Positions 9,013-17,520 of a stretch of 64,000 nt of DNA are shown piece by piece (the stretch's first letter is position 1; each line of letters begins with the position of its first letter). The notes under the pieces are model-generated. The model searched no databases, was not told the origin of the DNA, and saw only the letters and a list, made by a program, of their open reading frames with translations. The DNA is from Curtobacterium sp. BH-2-1-1 (lineage in GTDB: Bacteria > Actinomycetota > Actinomycetes > Actinomycetales > Microbacteriaceae): the NCBI RefSeq assembly GCF_001806325.1, contig NZ_CP017580.1:1302001-1366000 (forward strand). The letters are read 5' to 3'. A program made the translations under genes and the position numbers.

Positions 9013-9026
9013 TTTCGTATACAAAA
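9013..9026. promoter_or_regulatory. Putative GntR operator 2 (TTTCGTATACAAAA)
   Basis: An A/T-rich near-palindrome centred on GTATAC lies about 50 bases before the MFS start. It stands out in this GC-rich DNA and matches FadR-type operators with a central GTATAC or similar core. Confidence 0.55.
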
Positions 9027-9076
9027 GAGTGACCGCACGGTGCACCGCCCTCACTCTTCCCCCGCTGGAGTCACGA

Positions 9077-10526
9077 ATGTCCGCTGTCACCCGCTCCACC
9101 GCACCAAACCCGAACCGCGTCCGCCGCCCGACCCGAGGGCGGCATCGGATCCGCCCTCGACTCGATCGGCTTCACCCGGGCCCAGTTCTGGGTCCTCATG
9201 CTCATCCTCGCCGGGGAGTTCTTCGACACGCTCGAGCAGAACTCCGTCGGCGCGATGGCCACCAACATCAAGGCCTCGCTCGCCATCGGCGACGTGCAGC
9301 TCTCGACGATCAACACCGCCACCGTCCTGGGTGGCCTGGTCGGACGGTTCCTGGCCGGCTGGCTCGCCGACAAGTACGGCCGACGGTTCTCGCTCGGCCT
9401 CAACCTTCTCGTCTACACGCTCGGCGGCCTGCTCAGCGCGGTGTCGTTCAACTTCGACATGCTGCTCGTCAGTCGGTTCATCGTCGGCATCGGCGTCGGC
9501 GGCGAGTTCATGATCGGCATCGCGATGCTGTCCGAGATGGTGGCCACGAAGTACCGCGGTGGTCTCATCGCGACCATCAACGTCGGTGCCGGCGGCATCG
9601 GCAACTTCATCTCCTACGGCCTCTTCCTGCTGCTGCTCGGGCCGCTGGCCGTCCCGCTCGGTGGTGACGACCAGGTCTGGCGCTGGACCTTCGTGATCCT
9701 CGCGATCCCCGCACTGTTCGTCGTCCTGTACCGCCGCAAGCTGCCTGAGACGCCGCGCTGGTTGCTCTCGAAGGGCCGTGTCGACGAGGCGAACCGATCG
9801 CTCGCGATCCTCGCTTCGAACACGCTCACGCCGCCCGCCGAGACCGCGCCGCCGGTGCGTCTGACGCCGGCGGACCTGCCCCCGGTCGCACTGCACTCCT
9901 CGCCCGCCGCGGTCTTCCACAAGCTGATGCTCCGCCGGACGATCGCGATCGGCGTCGCGTCGTGGATGGCCTTCGGCGTCCAGGTCACGCTGAACTTCCT
10001 GATGCCGACCCTGCTCGTCGAGCGCGGCTACACGGTGTCGCAGAGCCTGCTCTACACGATGATCATGAACGTCGGTTCGCTCCTCGGGTGCACGGCAGCG
10101 GCACTCCTCGCCAACCGCGTCGGACGCCGGCCCCTCATCGCCGTCGCGGGCATCCTCGGCTGCCTCACCGCCCTGGCGTTCGCGGCGTTCGGCAACGACA
10201 CCGCCGCGATCCTCGTGCTCGGCGCCCTCTTCCAGTTCTTCACGATGCTGACGAACACCACGCTCGCCGCCTGGACCGCCGAGGTCTACCCGACCGCGAT
10301 CCGTGCATCCGGCGCCTCGATCGTCAACGGCATCGGCAACATCGCCGGAGCGGTCATGCCCTTCGCGGCCATCGCCCTGTACGGCTCGTGGGCCTTCGCC
10401 GGTGTCTTCGGACTCGCCGCCGTCATGTACGCGGTGCTCGTGGTCGCGTCGCGCTTCGCCCCCGAGACCCGCGGACGTTCCCTCGAGGACGTCAACGAGA
10501 ACGCCCTCTCGACCTCCACCGCCTGA
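9077..10526 (+). CDS. MFS transporter, frameshifted near its N-terminus
   Basis: The main frame (from ATG 9198, 442 residues) is an MFS permease with the loop GWLADKYGRR, the motif PETPRWLL after helix 6 and about 12 membrane segments. Its natural N-terminus looks displaced: ATG 9077 begins MSAVTRSTAPN in another frame, while the transporter frame reads ASAARPEGGIGSALDSIGF upstream of 9198 with no ATG, GTG or TTG before a stop at 9030. One extra base in the stretch 9103-9115 (AAACCC) would explain this. Starting at 9198 would clip the start of helix 1. It is probably controlled by the upstream GntR. Substrate unknown. Confidence 0.8.
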
Positions 10527-10597
10527 CCGACGGCACCACCCGCACCACCCCGGTGGGCCGGACATCCCGGCCCACCACCCCACGATCGGAGAACACC

Positions 10598-11500
10598 ATG
10601 GACACCCTGAAGATCTCGGCGACCGCGAACGGCCTGAACTACCTGCCCGAGTACGTCGCCGACGTCGGCGGACTGTTCGCCGAGCGCGGCCTGGCCGTCA
10701 CCGCGAAGGCGTGCGACCCGTGGACCGGCGTGCTCGACGACATCGACTCGCACGAGGCCGACCTCGCGCTCGGCGGCCTGTGGGTCCCCGCGATGTACGC
10801 CGGCACCTCGAGGAAGCTCTCCGTCGTGGGACAGCTCAACCACGGGTTCCCGATGACCATCGTCGCCCGCGACGAGACCGCCCCGATCACCCTGGACTGG
10901 CTCGCCGGCAAGGTCGTCCTGGCGCCCGGGGCCGGCGGCAGCGCACCGTACGAGTTCACCGCCGGACTCGTCCGCGAGGCCGGGTTCGACGTCGCCGCGA
11001 CCCGCTTCGTCCGTGACCTCTCCACCGCGATGCTCATCGAGCTCTACCAGGGCGGCCTCGGCGACGCGATCATCCTCGACCTCGTCTCCGCCCAGGAACT
11101 CGTCGCCGCCGGTGGGGGCACCATCGTCTTCCGGCACCTCGACGCCGGTGGCGTGATGCCGAACAGCGTCTACTACACGCGCACGGACCGCATGGACGAG
11201 CTCGGCGACCGGGTCGACCGGTTCGTCGACGGCATCGCCGCCGCGATGGCCAAGATCACCGCGGGCGACGCCGACGCCGAGATCGCGGCCGTGCTCGCCG
11301 CCCGGTGGCCGGAGAAGGACGCTGCCCTGCTGCGGCGGGCCGCCGACGAGATGGCCGCCGGGGGCGTCTGGGACACCGCGGTCGTCGACCGCGAGGCCTC
11401 CGACCGCTGGATGCGCATCCTGTTCGACGGCGGGCTCACGACCCACACCCCGTCGCTCGAGGAACTGCTCGGCGCCTCGACCGCCGTCGCCGCGTCGTGA
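10598..11500 (+). CDS. NMT1/THI5-like (periplasmic-binding-fold) protein without a signal peptide
   Basis: The 300-residue protein has the fold of SsuA/THI5/NMT1 proteins: LKISATANGLNYLPEYVADV at the start, then GLFAERGLAV and DWLAGKVVLAPGAGGSAPYE. Members are usually secreted binding proteins for sulfonates, pyrimidines or nitriles, or enzymes of pyrimidine synthesis. Here no signal peptide or lipobox precedes the domain and no ABC permease is nearby, so a cytosolic sensor or enzyme role is possible. RBS GGAG lies 7 bases before the ATG. It overlaps the next gene by GTGA. Confidence 0.75.
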   Translation: MDTLKISATANGLNYLPEYVADVGGLFAERGLAVTAKACDPWTGVLDDIDSHEADLALGGLWVPAMYAGTSRKLSVVGQLNHGFPMTIVARDETAPITLDWLAGKVVLAPGAGGSAPYEFTAGLVREAGFDVAATRFVRDLSTAMLIELYQGGLGDAIILDLVSAQELVAAGGGTIVFRHLDAGGVMPNSVYYTRTDRMDELGDRVDRFVDGIAAAMAKITAGDADAEIAAVLAARWPEKDAALLRRAADEMAAGGVWDTAVVDREASDRWMRILFDGGLTTHTPSLEELLGASTAVAAS

Positions 11501-12507
11501 CCGTCGTCCTCGGCGCCGCCGACGTCGCCGGTCTCATCGACGCCGTCGACGTCGTCGGGGCCGTGGAGGCCGTCCACGCCGACCTCGGGACCGGCGCGAT
11601 GCAGCAGCCGGCTCCGGTCGCCCTGACCGGCGCCGACGACGCGCTCTTCCTGCCGATGGCCGTGCGGTCCGACCGACTCGGGCTCGTGGCCGTCAAGCTG
11701 ATGGCCGACATCCCCGAGAACAGCGCACGGGGGCTGCCCTCGCAGCGGTCGACGATCCTGGTGTCCTCATCGGTGACGGGTGAGTGCGTGGCGGTCCTCG
11801 ACGGCATGGCCATCACCCGGGCCCGGACCGCGGCGACCAGCGTGGTCGCGACGAAGCACCTCGCCCGCTCGGGCAGCCGGACCCTCGGGATCCTCGGCGC
11901 GGGCAACCTCGCCGTCGAGCACGTCCGCGCGTTCGAGGCCGTGCGACCGTTCGAGCGGATCGTCCTCTGGTCGCGCTCGTCGGGAACGGTCGCCCGCTTC
12001 CTCGACGCCGTCGGCCCGGACGTCGCCGGGCGGTGCGGGGTGGTGCACGAGGCCCGTCGGGTGGTCGAGGGGTCCGACGTGCTCTGCACCCTCACGCCCT
12101 CGGTCGATCCCGTCGTCCGAGGAGCCTGGTTGCACGCGGGCCAGCACGTGAACGCGGTCGGAGCACGTCCGCGCCCGACCCACCGGGAGCTCGACGGCGC
12201 CGCGATGGCGCGCGGCACCCTGTTCGTCGACAGCCGTGCGACGGCCTGGACGAAGTCCGGCGACCTGCTCGAGGCCGTCGTCGAGGGGACGGTCCCGCAG
12301 GACCTCCACCCCGCTGAGCTCGGCGAGGTCGTCGCCGGGCGTGCCCCGGGCCGGACCACGGACGACGAAGTCACCGTGTTCGACTCGGTCGGGCTCGGCG
12401 CGCAGGACCTCGCCGTCGCCGCCCGCGTGATCGAGCTCGCGCGGGAACGGCGCGTCGGGACGGAGGTCGCGGTCGCACGGGTCGGGGTACCGGTTCCCGG
12501 CAGGTGA
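11497..12507 (+). CDS. Ornithine cyclodeaminase / mu-crystallin family NAD(P)-dependent enzyme
   Basis: The 336-residue protein has the family pattern: a substrate loop, then LGILGAGNLAVEHVRAF (NAD-binding GxGxxA-like, about 130) and DVLCTLTPSVDPVV. Relatives are ornithine cyclodeaminase, alanine dehydrogenase, ketimine reductases and opine-like synthases. Its GTG overlaps the stop of the NMT1-like gene, so the two are co-translated and probably act on the same compound. Substrate not identifiable. Confidence 0.8.
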   Translation: MTVVLGAADVAGLIDAVDVVGAVEAVHADLGTGAMQQPAPVALTGADDALFLPMAVRSDRLGLVAVKLMADIPENSARGLPSQRSTILVSSSVTGECVAVLDGMAITRARTAATSVVATKHLARSGSRTLGILGAGNLAVEHVRAFEAVRPFERIVLWSRSSGTVARFLDAVGPDVAGRCGVVHEARRVVEGSDVLCTLTPSVDPVVRGAWLHAGQHVNAVGARPRPTHRELDGAAMARGTLFVDSRATAWTKSGDLLEAVVEGTVPQDLHPAELGEVVAGRAPGRTTDDEVTVFDSVGLGAQDLAVAARVIELARERRVGTEVAVARVGVPVPGR

Positions 12508-12533
12508 CCAGGGTCGGGCGGCAGGGTGCTGCC

Positions 12534-13496
12534 ATGCGCCGTGCTCTCCCCCTGGTCATCGCCGGCATCGTCGCCGCACTCGCCCTGACCGGCTGCAGCG
12601 GCGGGAGCCCGGGCATCACCGCGGCCGCACCGTCACCGACGCGCACAGCCCCGTCCTCACCGACGCCGACGCCCTCGCCGACCCCGACCATCACCGCCAC
12701 CGACCGGGCTGCCGTCGACCGCACCCTCGCCGACCTCGAGCGGGAGTACGACGCCACGGTCGGCGTCGTCGCGACCGACACCACCACCGGCGAGACCGTC
12801 GCGTACAACGGCGACCGCCGCTTCGGCTACGCGTCGACCCTCAAGGCGTTCGCGGCGGCGCAGTTCCTCCGCGCGGTGCACGGTGCCGACCGGGACGAGC
12901 GGGTGCGCTGGAGTGCGGCGGACGCCACCGCCGCCGGCCACTCCCCCGTCACGAGCGAGCACGTCGCCGACGGCCTGACGGTCGCCCAGCTCGCCGAGGC
13001 CGCGGTCCGGCAGAGCGACAACCTGGCCCTGAACCTCGTCCTCGACCGCATCGGTGGCCCCGCGGGGCTCGACCGAGCCCTGGCGGAGCTCGGGGACCGC
13101 ACCACCGAGGTCGTGCACGACGAACCGGCCCTCAACACGATCGAGCCCGGCAGCACCGAGGACACCACGACCCCGGCGGCGTTCGCGGCGACGCTCGCCA
13201 CGGTGCTCGACGGCCAGACGCTCGGACGTTCCGACACCGCGCTGCTCGAGCACTGGATGAGCGGCAACGCCACCGGCGACACCCTCGTCCGCGCAGGCGC
13301 TCCCGAGGGCTGGACGGTGGTCGACAAGTCCGGCGGCGCGGGCGGCATCCGGAACGACGTCGCACGCGTGACCCGGCCGGACGGCGGCCCGATCGTCATC
13401 GCCGTCCTCACGACCCGCAACGCCCCCGACACCGCCTACGACGACGCCCTCGTCGCACGGTCCGCCGCGGCGGTGCTCGACGCGTTCGACGGCTGA
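12534..13496 (+). CDS. Class A beta-lactamase-like lipoprotein
   Basis: The 320-residue protein has a lipoprotein signal ending LALTGC (acylated Cys21), then a Ser/Thr/Pro linker to about 55. The class A motifs are all present: STLK at 101-104 (catalytic Ser101 and Lys104), SDN at 161-163, EPALN at 197-201 (Glu166/Asn170 equivalents) and KSG at 265-267. It would hydrolyse beta-lactams at the outer face of the membrane. A GTG at 12504 would add 10 residues; ATG 12534 gives a better signal peptide. It is flanked by metabolic genes, not resistance genes. Confidence 0.9.
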   Translation: MRRALPLVIAGIVAALALTGCSGGSPGITAAAPSPTRTAPSSPTPTPSPTPTITATDRAAVDRTLADLEREYDATVGVVATDTTTGETVAYNGDRRFGYASTLKAFAAAQFLRAVHGADRDERVRWSAADATAAGHSPVTSEHVADGLTVAQLAEAAVRQSDNLALNLVLDRIGGPAGLDRALAELGDRTTEVVHDEPALNTIEPGSTEDTTTPAAFAATLATVLDGQTLGRSDTALLEHWMSGNATGDTLVRAGAPEGWTVVDKSGGAGGIRNDVARVTRPDGGPIVIAVLTTRNAPDTAYDDALVARSAAAVLDAFDG

Positions 13497-13501
13497 CGGC
13501 C

Positions 13502-13550
13502 GCCCGGCGTCACACGGCGTCATGCACGACACCTGTCGGGGACGCCGGGC
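13502..13550. terminator. Long-loop inverted repeat after the beta-lactamase gene
   Basis: Arms GCCCGGCGTC and GACGCCGGGC are perfect over 10 bases with a 29-base loop. It lies between the beta-lactamase stop and the next promoter. Confidence 0.5.
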
Positions 13551-13553
13551 AAC

Positions 13554-13559
13554 TACGAT
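13554..13559 (+). promoter_or_regulatory. Putative -10 box TACGAT of a leaderless transcript
   Basis: TACGAT ends 6 bases before the ATG at 13566, and there is no Shine-Dalgarno sequence. Confidence 0.45.
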
Positions 13560-13565
13560 CTGGTC

Positions 13566-14834
13566 ATGTCCTCCCCCGACTCCCCCACGGTCGTCGTCGG
13601 CGCCGGCATCATCGGTCTGAGCACCGCGTGGCACCTCGCCGACCTCGGGCAGCGCGTCGTCCTCGTCGACAGCGGCCCCGCCGCCGGTGGCACGACAACC
13701 GCCGGTGCCGGGTTCGTGGGCCAGTGGGCAGCCGGGTACGCCTGGTACTGGAACGAGTCCGAACGCGACGTCGAGCAGTACGGCATCGACTTCTACCGGC
13801 GGCTGGACGAGTCCGGCCACGGTCCGACGGGCTACCGCCGCAACGGGAACGTCTGGCTGACGGTCACCGAACAGGGCCGCGCGGACCACATCCCGCCGTT
13901 CGAGGACCACCCGCTGCGCCCGGCCGGTGCGCGGACGCTCACCCCGGCGGAGGCGGCCGACCTCGTCCCCGGACTCGACCCGTCCGCCGTGACCGCCGGA
14001 TTCCTCCACCCGGACGGCATCCAGATCAGCGCGCCCGACACGGCCGCCGCGCTGGTCGGTGCGCTGCGGGCGAAGGGCGTCGAGATCCGCGAGCACACCG
14101 CGGTCGCGGGCCTGGAGGCGCGGGACGGCTCCGTCACGGGCGTCCGGACCGCGGGCGGCGAGGTCATCGACGCCGCGCGGGTCGTCCTCGCCGCCGGCAG
14201 CTGGACGAACGCCCTGCTCGCGCCCCTCGGTCGCGAGCTCCCGACGGTGCGCGTGGTCGCGAGCCGCCTCGTGACGAAGCCGTTCGGCCTGCCGGGCACG
14301 CTGCCGACCCTGATGCTCCCCGAGCTCGAGGGGCTCTGGATCCGGGAGCACCGCGGCGGCCTGACCTACGGCGCCGGGAGCGGGTACGAGGCGCTGCACG
14401 TCGGTGGCGCGGACCGGGGCACCGATCCCGCGCGCCGCCCGGTCCGGACGGACCTGCTCGACGCCATGCGGACCTCCGTGCACCCGATCGTCGCGCGGCT
14501 CCTCCCAGCGGCGGCGAGCGTGCTCGGAGCGGACGAGACCCCGACGCAGGGCGTGGTGTCGATGACCGCCGACCGGAACTTCATCGTCGGCCCGGTCCCC
14601 GAGCTCGCCGGGCTCGTGGTTGCGGGCGGGGACAACGAGTCCGGCGTCACCCACGGCCCCGGTCTCGGCCGGATCGCCGCCGAGCTGAGCGTCGCGGGGA
14701 CGACCACCCTCGGCGACGCGAGCCGGTACGACCCCGCACGCTTCCCGGCCCGTGCGCCGAGCGAGGCCGACGTCGTGGCGATGATGCCGGCCCGACGCGA
14801 GGCCGATGCCCGACGAGCCGGAGCGACGGCATGA
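13566..14834 (+). CDS. FAD-dependent amine/amino-acid oxidoreductase (DAO family) 1
   Basis: The 422-residue protein starts with the FAD dinucleotide fold TVVVGAGIIGLSTAWHLADL. GGTTTAGAGFVG at about 42 and a C-terminal VVAGGDNESGVTHGPGLG complete the DAO-fold FAD site. The family includes sarcosine, glycine and D-amino-acid oxidases or dehydrogenases. It is first in a four-gene unit (13566-18872) in which the next gene overlaps by ATGA. Exact substrate unknown; an N-methyl or secondary amino acid is likely from family and context. Confidence 0.82.
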   Translation: MSSPDSPTVVVGAGIIGLSTAWHLADLGQRVVLVDSGPAAGGTTTAGAGFVGQWAAGYAWYWNESERDVEQYGIDFYRRLDESGHGPTGYRRNGNVWLTVTEQGRADHIPPFEDHPLRPAGARTLTPAEAADLVPGLDPSAVTAGFLHPDGIQISAPDTAAALVGALRAKGVEIREHTAVAGLEARDGSVTGVRTAGGEVIDAARVVLAAGSWTNALLAPLGRELPTVRVVASRLVTKPFGLPGTLPTLMLPELEGLWIREHRGGLTYGAGSGYEALHVGGADRGTDPARRPVRTDLLDAMRTSVHPIVARLLPAAASVLGADETPTQGVVSMTADRNFIVGPVPELAGLVVAGGDNESGVTHGPGLGRIAAELSVAGTTTLGDASRYDPARFPARAPSEADVVAMMPARREADARRAGATA

Positions 14835-15961
14835 GCGACCGGACGACGACGCACGTCGTGATCGGCGGCGGGGTCGTCGGTGCCGCCACCGCCTACGCCC
14901 TCACGCTCCGCGGCGAGCGCGTCGTGCTCGCCGAGCAGCACGAGCGGGGGCACCACCGGGGGTCGTCGCACGGCGCCACCCGGATCTTCCGGCAGGGCTA
15001 CGCCGATGCCGAGTACGTCGCACTGACCACCCGGGCGCTCGCACTGTGGGAGGCGCTCGAGGCCGCGGCGGGCGAGGAGCTGATCGTCCGGACGGGCGCT
15101 GTCGACCACGGGCGGCCCGCGGTCGTCGACGCCATCGCCACGGCGCTCGCGGACGCCGGCATCCCCCATGAGACCCTCAGCCCGGACGCCGCCGCCGCGC
15201 GCTGGCCGGGCATCGCGTTCGAGGGGCACGTCCTGACGCACGCGACCGCGGGGCGGATCCGGTCCGACCGCGCGATCGAGGTGTTCCTCACGCTGGCCGA
15301 CCGCACGGGGCTCGCCGACCTCCGCTTCGACACCCGGGTCACCGGGCTCGAGGACCACGGCGACGAGGTGACCGTGGCGCTGTCAGACGGGTCCACCCAC
15401 CGCACGTCCTCGGTGATCGCGGCCGTGGGGTCGTGGGCACCCACGCTGGTGGGCGACCTGCTCGCGGAACGCGGGGCGCGCCTCCCGGCCCTCCGTGTCA
15501 CGCAGGAGCAGCCCGCCCACTTCCCCAGCCACCTGCCGGACGAGGCCTGGCCGAGCTTCGTGCACTGGGCCGACGGCGACGACGTGTACGGCCTGCTGAC
15601 CCCGGGCGAGGGCGTCAAGGTCGGGTTCCACGGCACCGGCCCCGTGGTCGACCCCGACCACCGCGACTTCACCCCCGTGCCCGCCGAGGCCGAGCGCCTG
15701 CAGGCGTACGTCGCCCGGTACGTGCCGGGTGTCGACGCGACGAAGCCGACGTTCATCAGCTGCCTGTACGACAACTCCCCCGACGAGGACTTCGTGATCG
15801 ACCGTCGAGGTCCGGTCACGGTCGCGACCGGGTTCTCCGGCCACGGCTTCAAGTTCGCTCCGTTGCTCGGCGACATGATCGCCGACCTCGCGACCGACGG
15901 GCCACCACCCCCGGCCCGCTTCTCCCTCTCGAAGCACCACCCCACTCCCTCAGGACCATGA
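14831..15961 (+). CDS. FAD-dependent amine oxidase 2, monomeric sarcosine oxidase / N-methyltryptophan oxidase type
   Basis: The 376-residue protein carries HVVIGGGVVGAATAYALTLR (FAD binding), HGATRIFRQGY at about 40 (characteristic of MSOX/SolA) and a C-terminal CLYDNSPDEDFVID...GFSGHGFKFAP. In the family a Cys near this position carries covalent FAD, and the Cys of SCLYD near 315 fits. It oxidises N-methylated or secondary amino acids with O2. It overlaps its neighbours by ATGA on both sides, so all are co-translated. Confidence 0.87.
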   Translation: MSDRTTTHVVIGGGVVGAATAYALTLRGERVVLAEQHERGHHRGSSHGATRIFRQGYADAEYVALTTRALALWEALEAAAGEELIVRTGAVDHGRPAVVDAIATALADAGIPHETLSPDAAAARWPGIAFEGHVLTHATAGRIRSDRAIEVFLTLADRTGLADLRFDTRVTGLEDHGDEVTVALSDGSTHRTSSVIAAVGSWAPTLVGDLLAERGARLPALRVTQEQPAHFPSHLPDEAWPSFVHWADGDDVYGLLTPGEGVKVGFHGTGPVVDPDHRDFTPVPAEAERLQAYVARYVPGVDATKPTFISCLYDNSPDEDFVIDRRGPVTVATGFSGHGFKFAPLLGDMIADLATDGPPPPARFSLSKHHPTPSGP

Positions 15962-17520
15962 CGACCCGACTCCTCAGCGCCATCGCGCTCACCGCCACCG
16001 CCGCCGCCGTGCTCACCGGTTGCGCGTCCACCGGCTCGTCCGGCACGGACCCCGTCGACGGGCTCGTCGTCGGCACCACCGACGTCGTGACGTCCCTCGA
16101 CCCGGCCGGCGCCTGGGACCGCGGGAGCTACACGGTGCAGACGCAGCTCTACCAGCACCTGCTCACCTACCCCGCCGGGAAGACCACGACCAGCCCCGAG
16201 GTCGCGAAGTCCTGCGACTTCACCGACGGCACGCACTACGTGTGCGAGATCCGGGACGGCCTCACGTTCTCGAACGGCGACGACCTGACCGCGAAGGACG
16301 TGGTGTTCTCGTTCGAGCGCCAGGTGTCCCTCGGGTCGACGAACGGCCCGGGCTCGCTGCTGGCCAACATGGCGTCCGTGTCGGCGTCGGGCAGCACCGT
16401 GACGTTCACCCTGAAGCAGGCCGACGACCAGACGTTCCCGTACGTGCTCGCGAGCATGGCGGGGGCGATCGTGGACTCGAAGGTGTTCTCCGCGACGAAG
16501 GTGCACGCGAACGACGGGGTGGTGGGCTCCGGGCCCTACGCGCTGCAGGACGCCGCGGACGGCGGGGCGACGATCGCCCTCACCGCGAACACTCGGTACG
16601 ACGGCGACGCGCCGGCCACGAAGAGCGTCACGATCAAGCAGTACACGAAGTCCGCGGACCTCAAGCTCGCCGTGCAGAAGGGAGACGCCGACGTCGCCTA
16701 CCGCCAACTGACCCCGACCGAGGTGACGTCGCTGTCCTCGGACGACTCGCTGCAGACCGTGCACGGCGACTCCGGCGAGGTCCGGTTCCTGGCGTTCAAC
16801 CTGCAGACGATGCCCGGGAAGGACGCCGCGCAGAAGCAGGCGATCCGGCAGGCCGTCGCGGCGACGATCGACCGCGAGGCGATCGCGAAGGACGTCTACC
16901 AGGGCACCTACACCCCGGCGTACTCGATCGTGCCGAACGGGTTCCAGGGCGCGACCGAGGCGTTCGAGGACGCGTACGACGGCGCCGACGCGAAGTCGAT
17001 CCTGCGGGATGCCGGCGTGACCACTCCGGTGCGGCTGCCGATCGAGTACACGACCGACCACTACGGCTCGGGCTCCGACGACGAGTACGCGCTCATCCAG
17101 CAGCAGCTCGAGGACACCGGCCTGTTCACGGTCGACCTGCAGTCGGCCAGCTGGGACACCTACGTCGGGAACGTCGGCAAGGGCGAGTACCCCGTGTTCC
17201 AGCTCGGCTTCTTCCAGGACTACCCGGACGCCTCGTCGTACCTGACCCCGGCGTACGGCGCGACCGACGTGAACCTGCTCGCGAACCACTTCGACGACGC
17301 CACGGTGAACGGCCTCGTCGCGTCGCAGGCCGTCGAGCCGGATGCGGCCGAGCGGAAGCAGCAGATCGAGCAGATCCAGCAGGACACCGCCGAGTCGGTG
17401 CCGCTCATCCCGCTGCTCGCCGGGCAGGAGAACGTCATCGGGCAGGAGTCGCTGACCGGGCTGTCGAAGTCGGTCGACGCGTCCGGCGAGTTCCGGATCT
17501 GGGAGATCGGTCGCTCGTGA
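15958..17520 (+). CDS. Family 5 (peptide/opine-type) ABC solute-binding lipoprotein
   Basis: The 520-residue protein has a lipoprotein signal with lipobox VLTGCAS (Cys near 21) and the SBP_bac_5 layout: GTTDVVTSLDPAGAWDRGS, a cluster DDLTAKDVVFSFERQ and YPVFQLGFFQDYPDASSYL. It binds oligopeptides or similar amines outside the membrane. No permease or ATPase follows, so the transporter partner must be elsewhere. It is translationally coupled (ATGA) to the oxidase before it and (GTGA) to the peptidase after it. Confidence 0.88.
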   Translation: MTTRLLSAIALTATAAAVLTGCASTGSSGTDPVDGLVVGTTDVVTSLDPAGAWDRGSYTVQTQLYQHLLTYPAGKTTTSPEVAKSCDFTDGTHYVCEIRDGLTFSNGDDLTAKDVVFSFERQVSLGSTNGPGSLLANMASVSASGSTVTFTLKQADDQTFPYVLASMAGAIVDSKVFSATKVHANDGVVGSGPYALQDAADGGATIALTANTRYDGDAPATKSVTIKQYTKSADLKLAVQKGDADVAYRQLTPTEVTSLSSDDSLQTVHGDSGEVRFLAFNLQTMPGKDAAQKQAIRQAVAATIDREAIAKDVYQGTYTPAYSIVPNGFQGATEAFEDAYDGADAKSILRDAGVTTPVRLPIEYTTDHYGSGSDDEYALIQQQLEDTGLFTVDLQSASWDTYVGNVGKGEYPVFQLGFFQDYPDASSYLTPAYGATDVNLLANHFDDATVNGLVASQAVEPDAAERKQQIEQIQQDTAESVPLIPLLAGQENVIGQESLTGLSKSVDASGEFRIWEIGRS

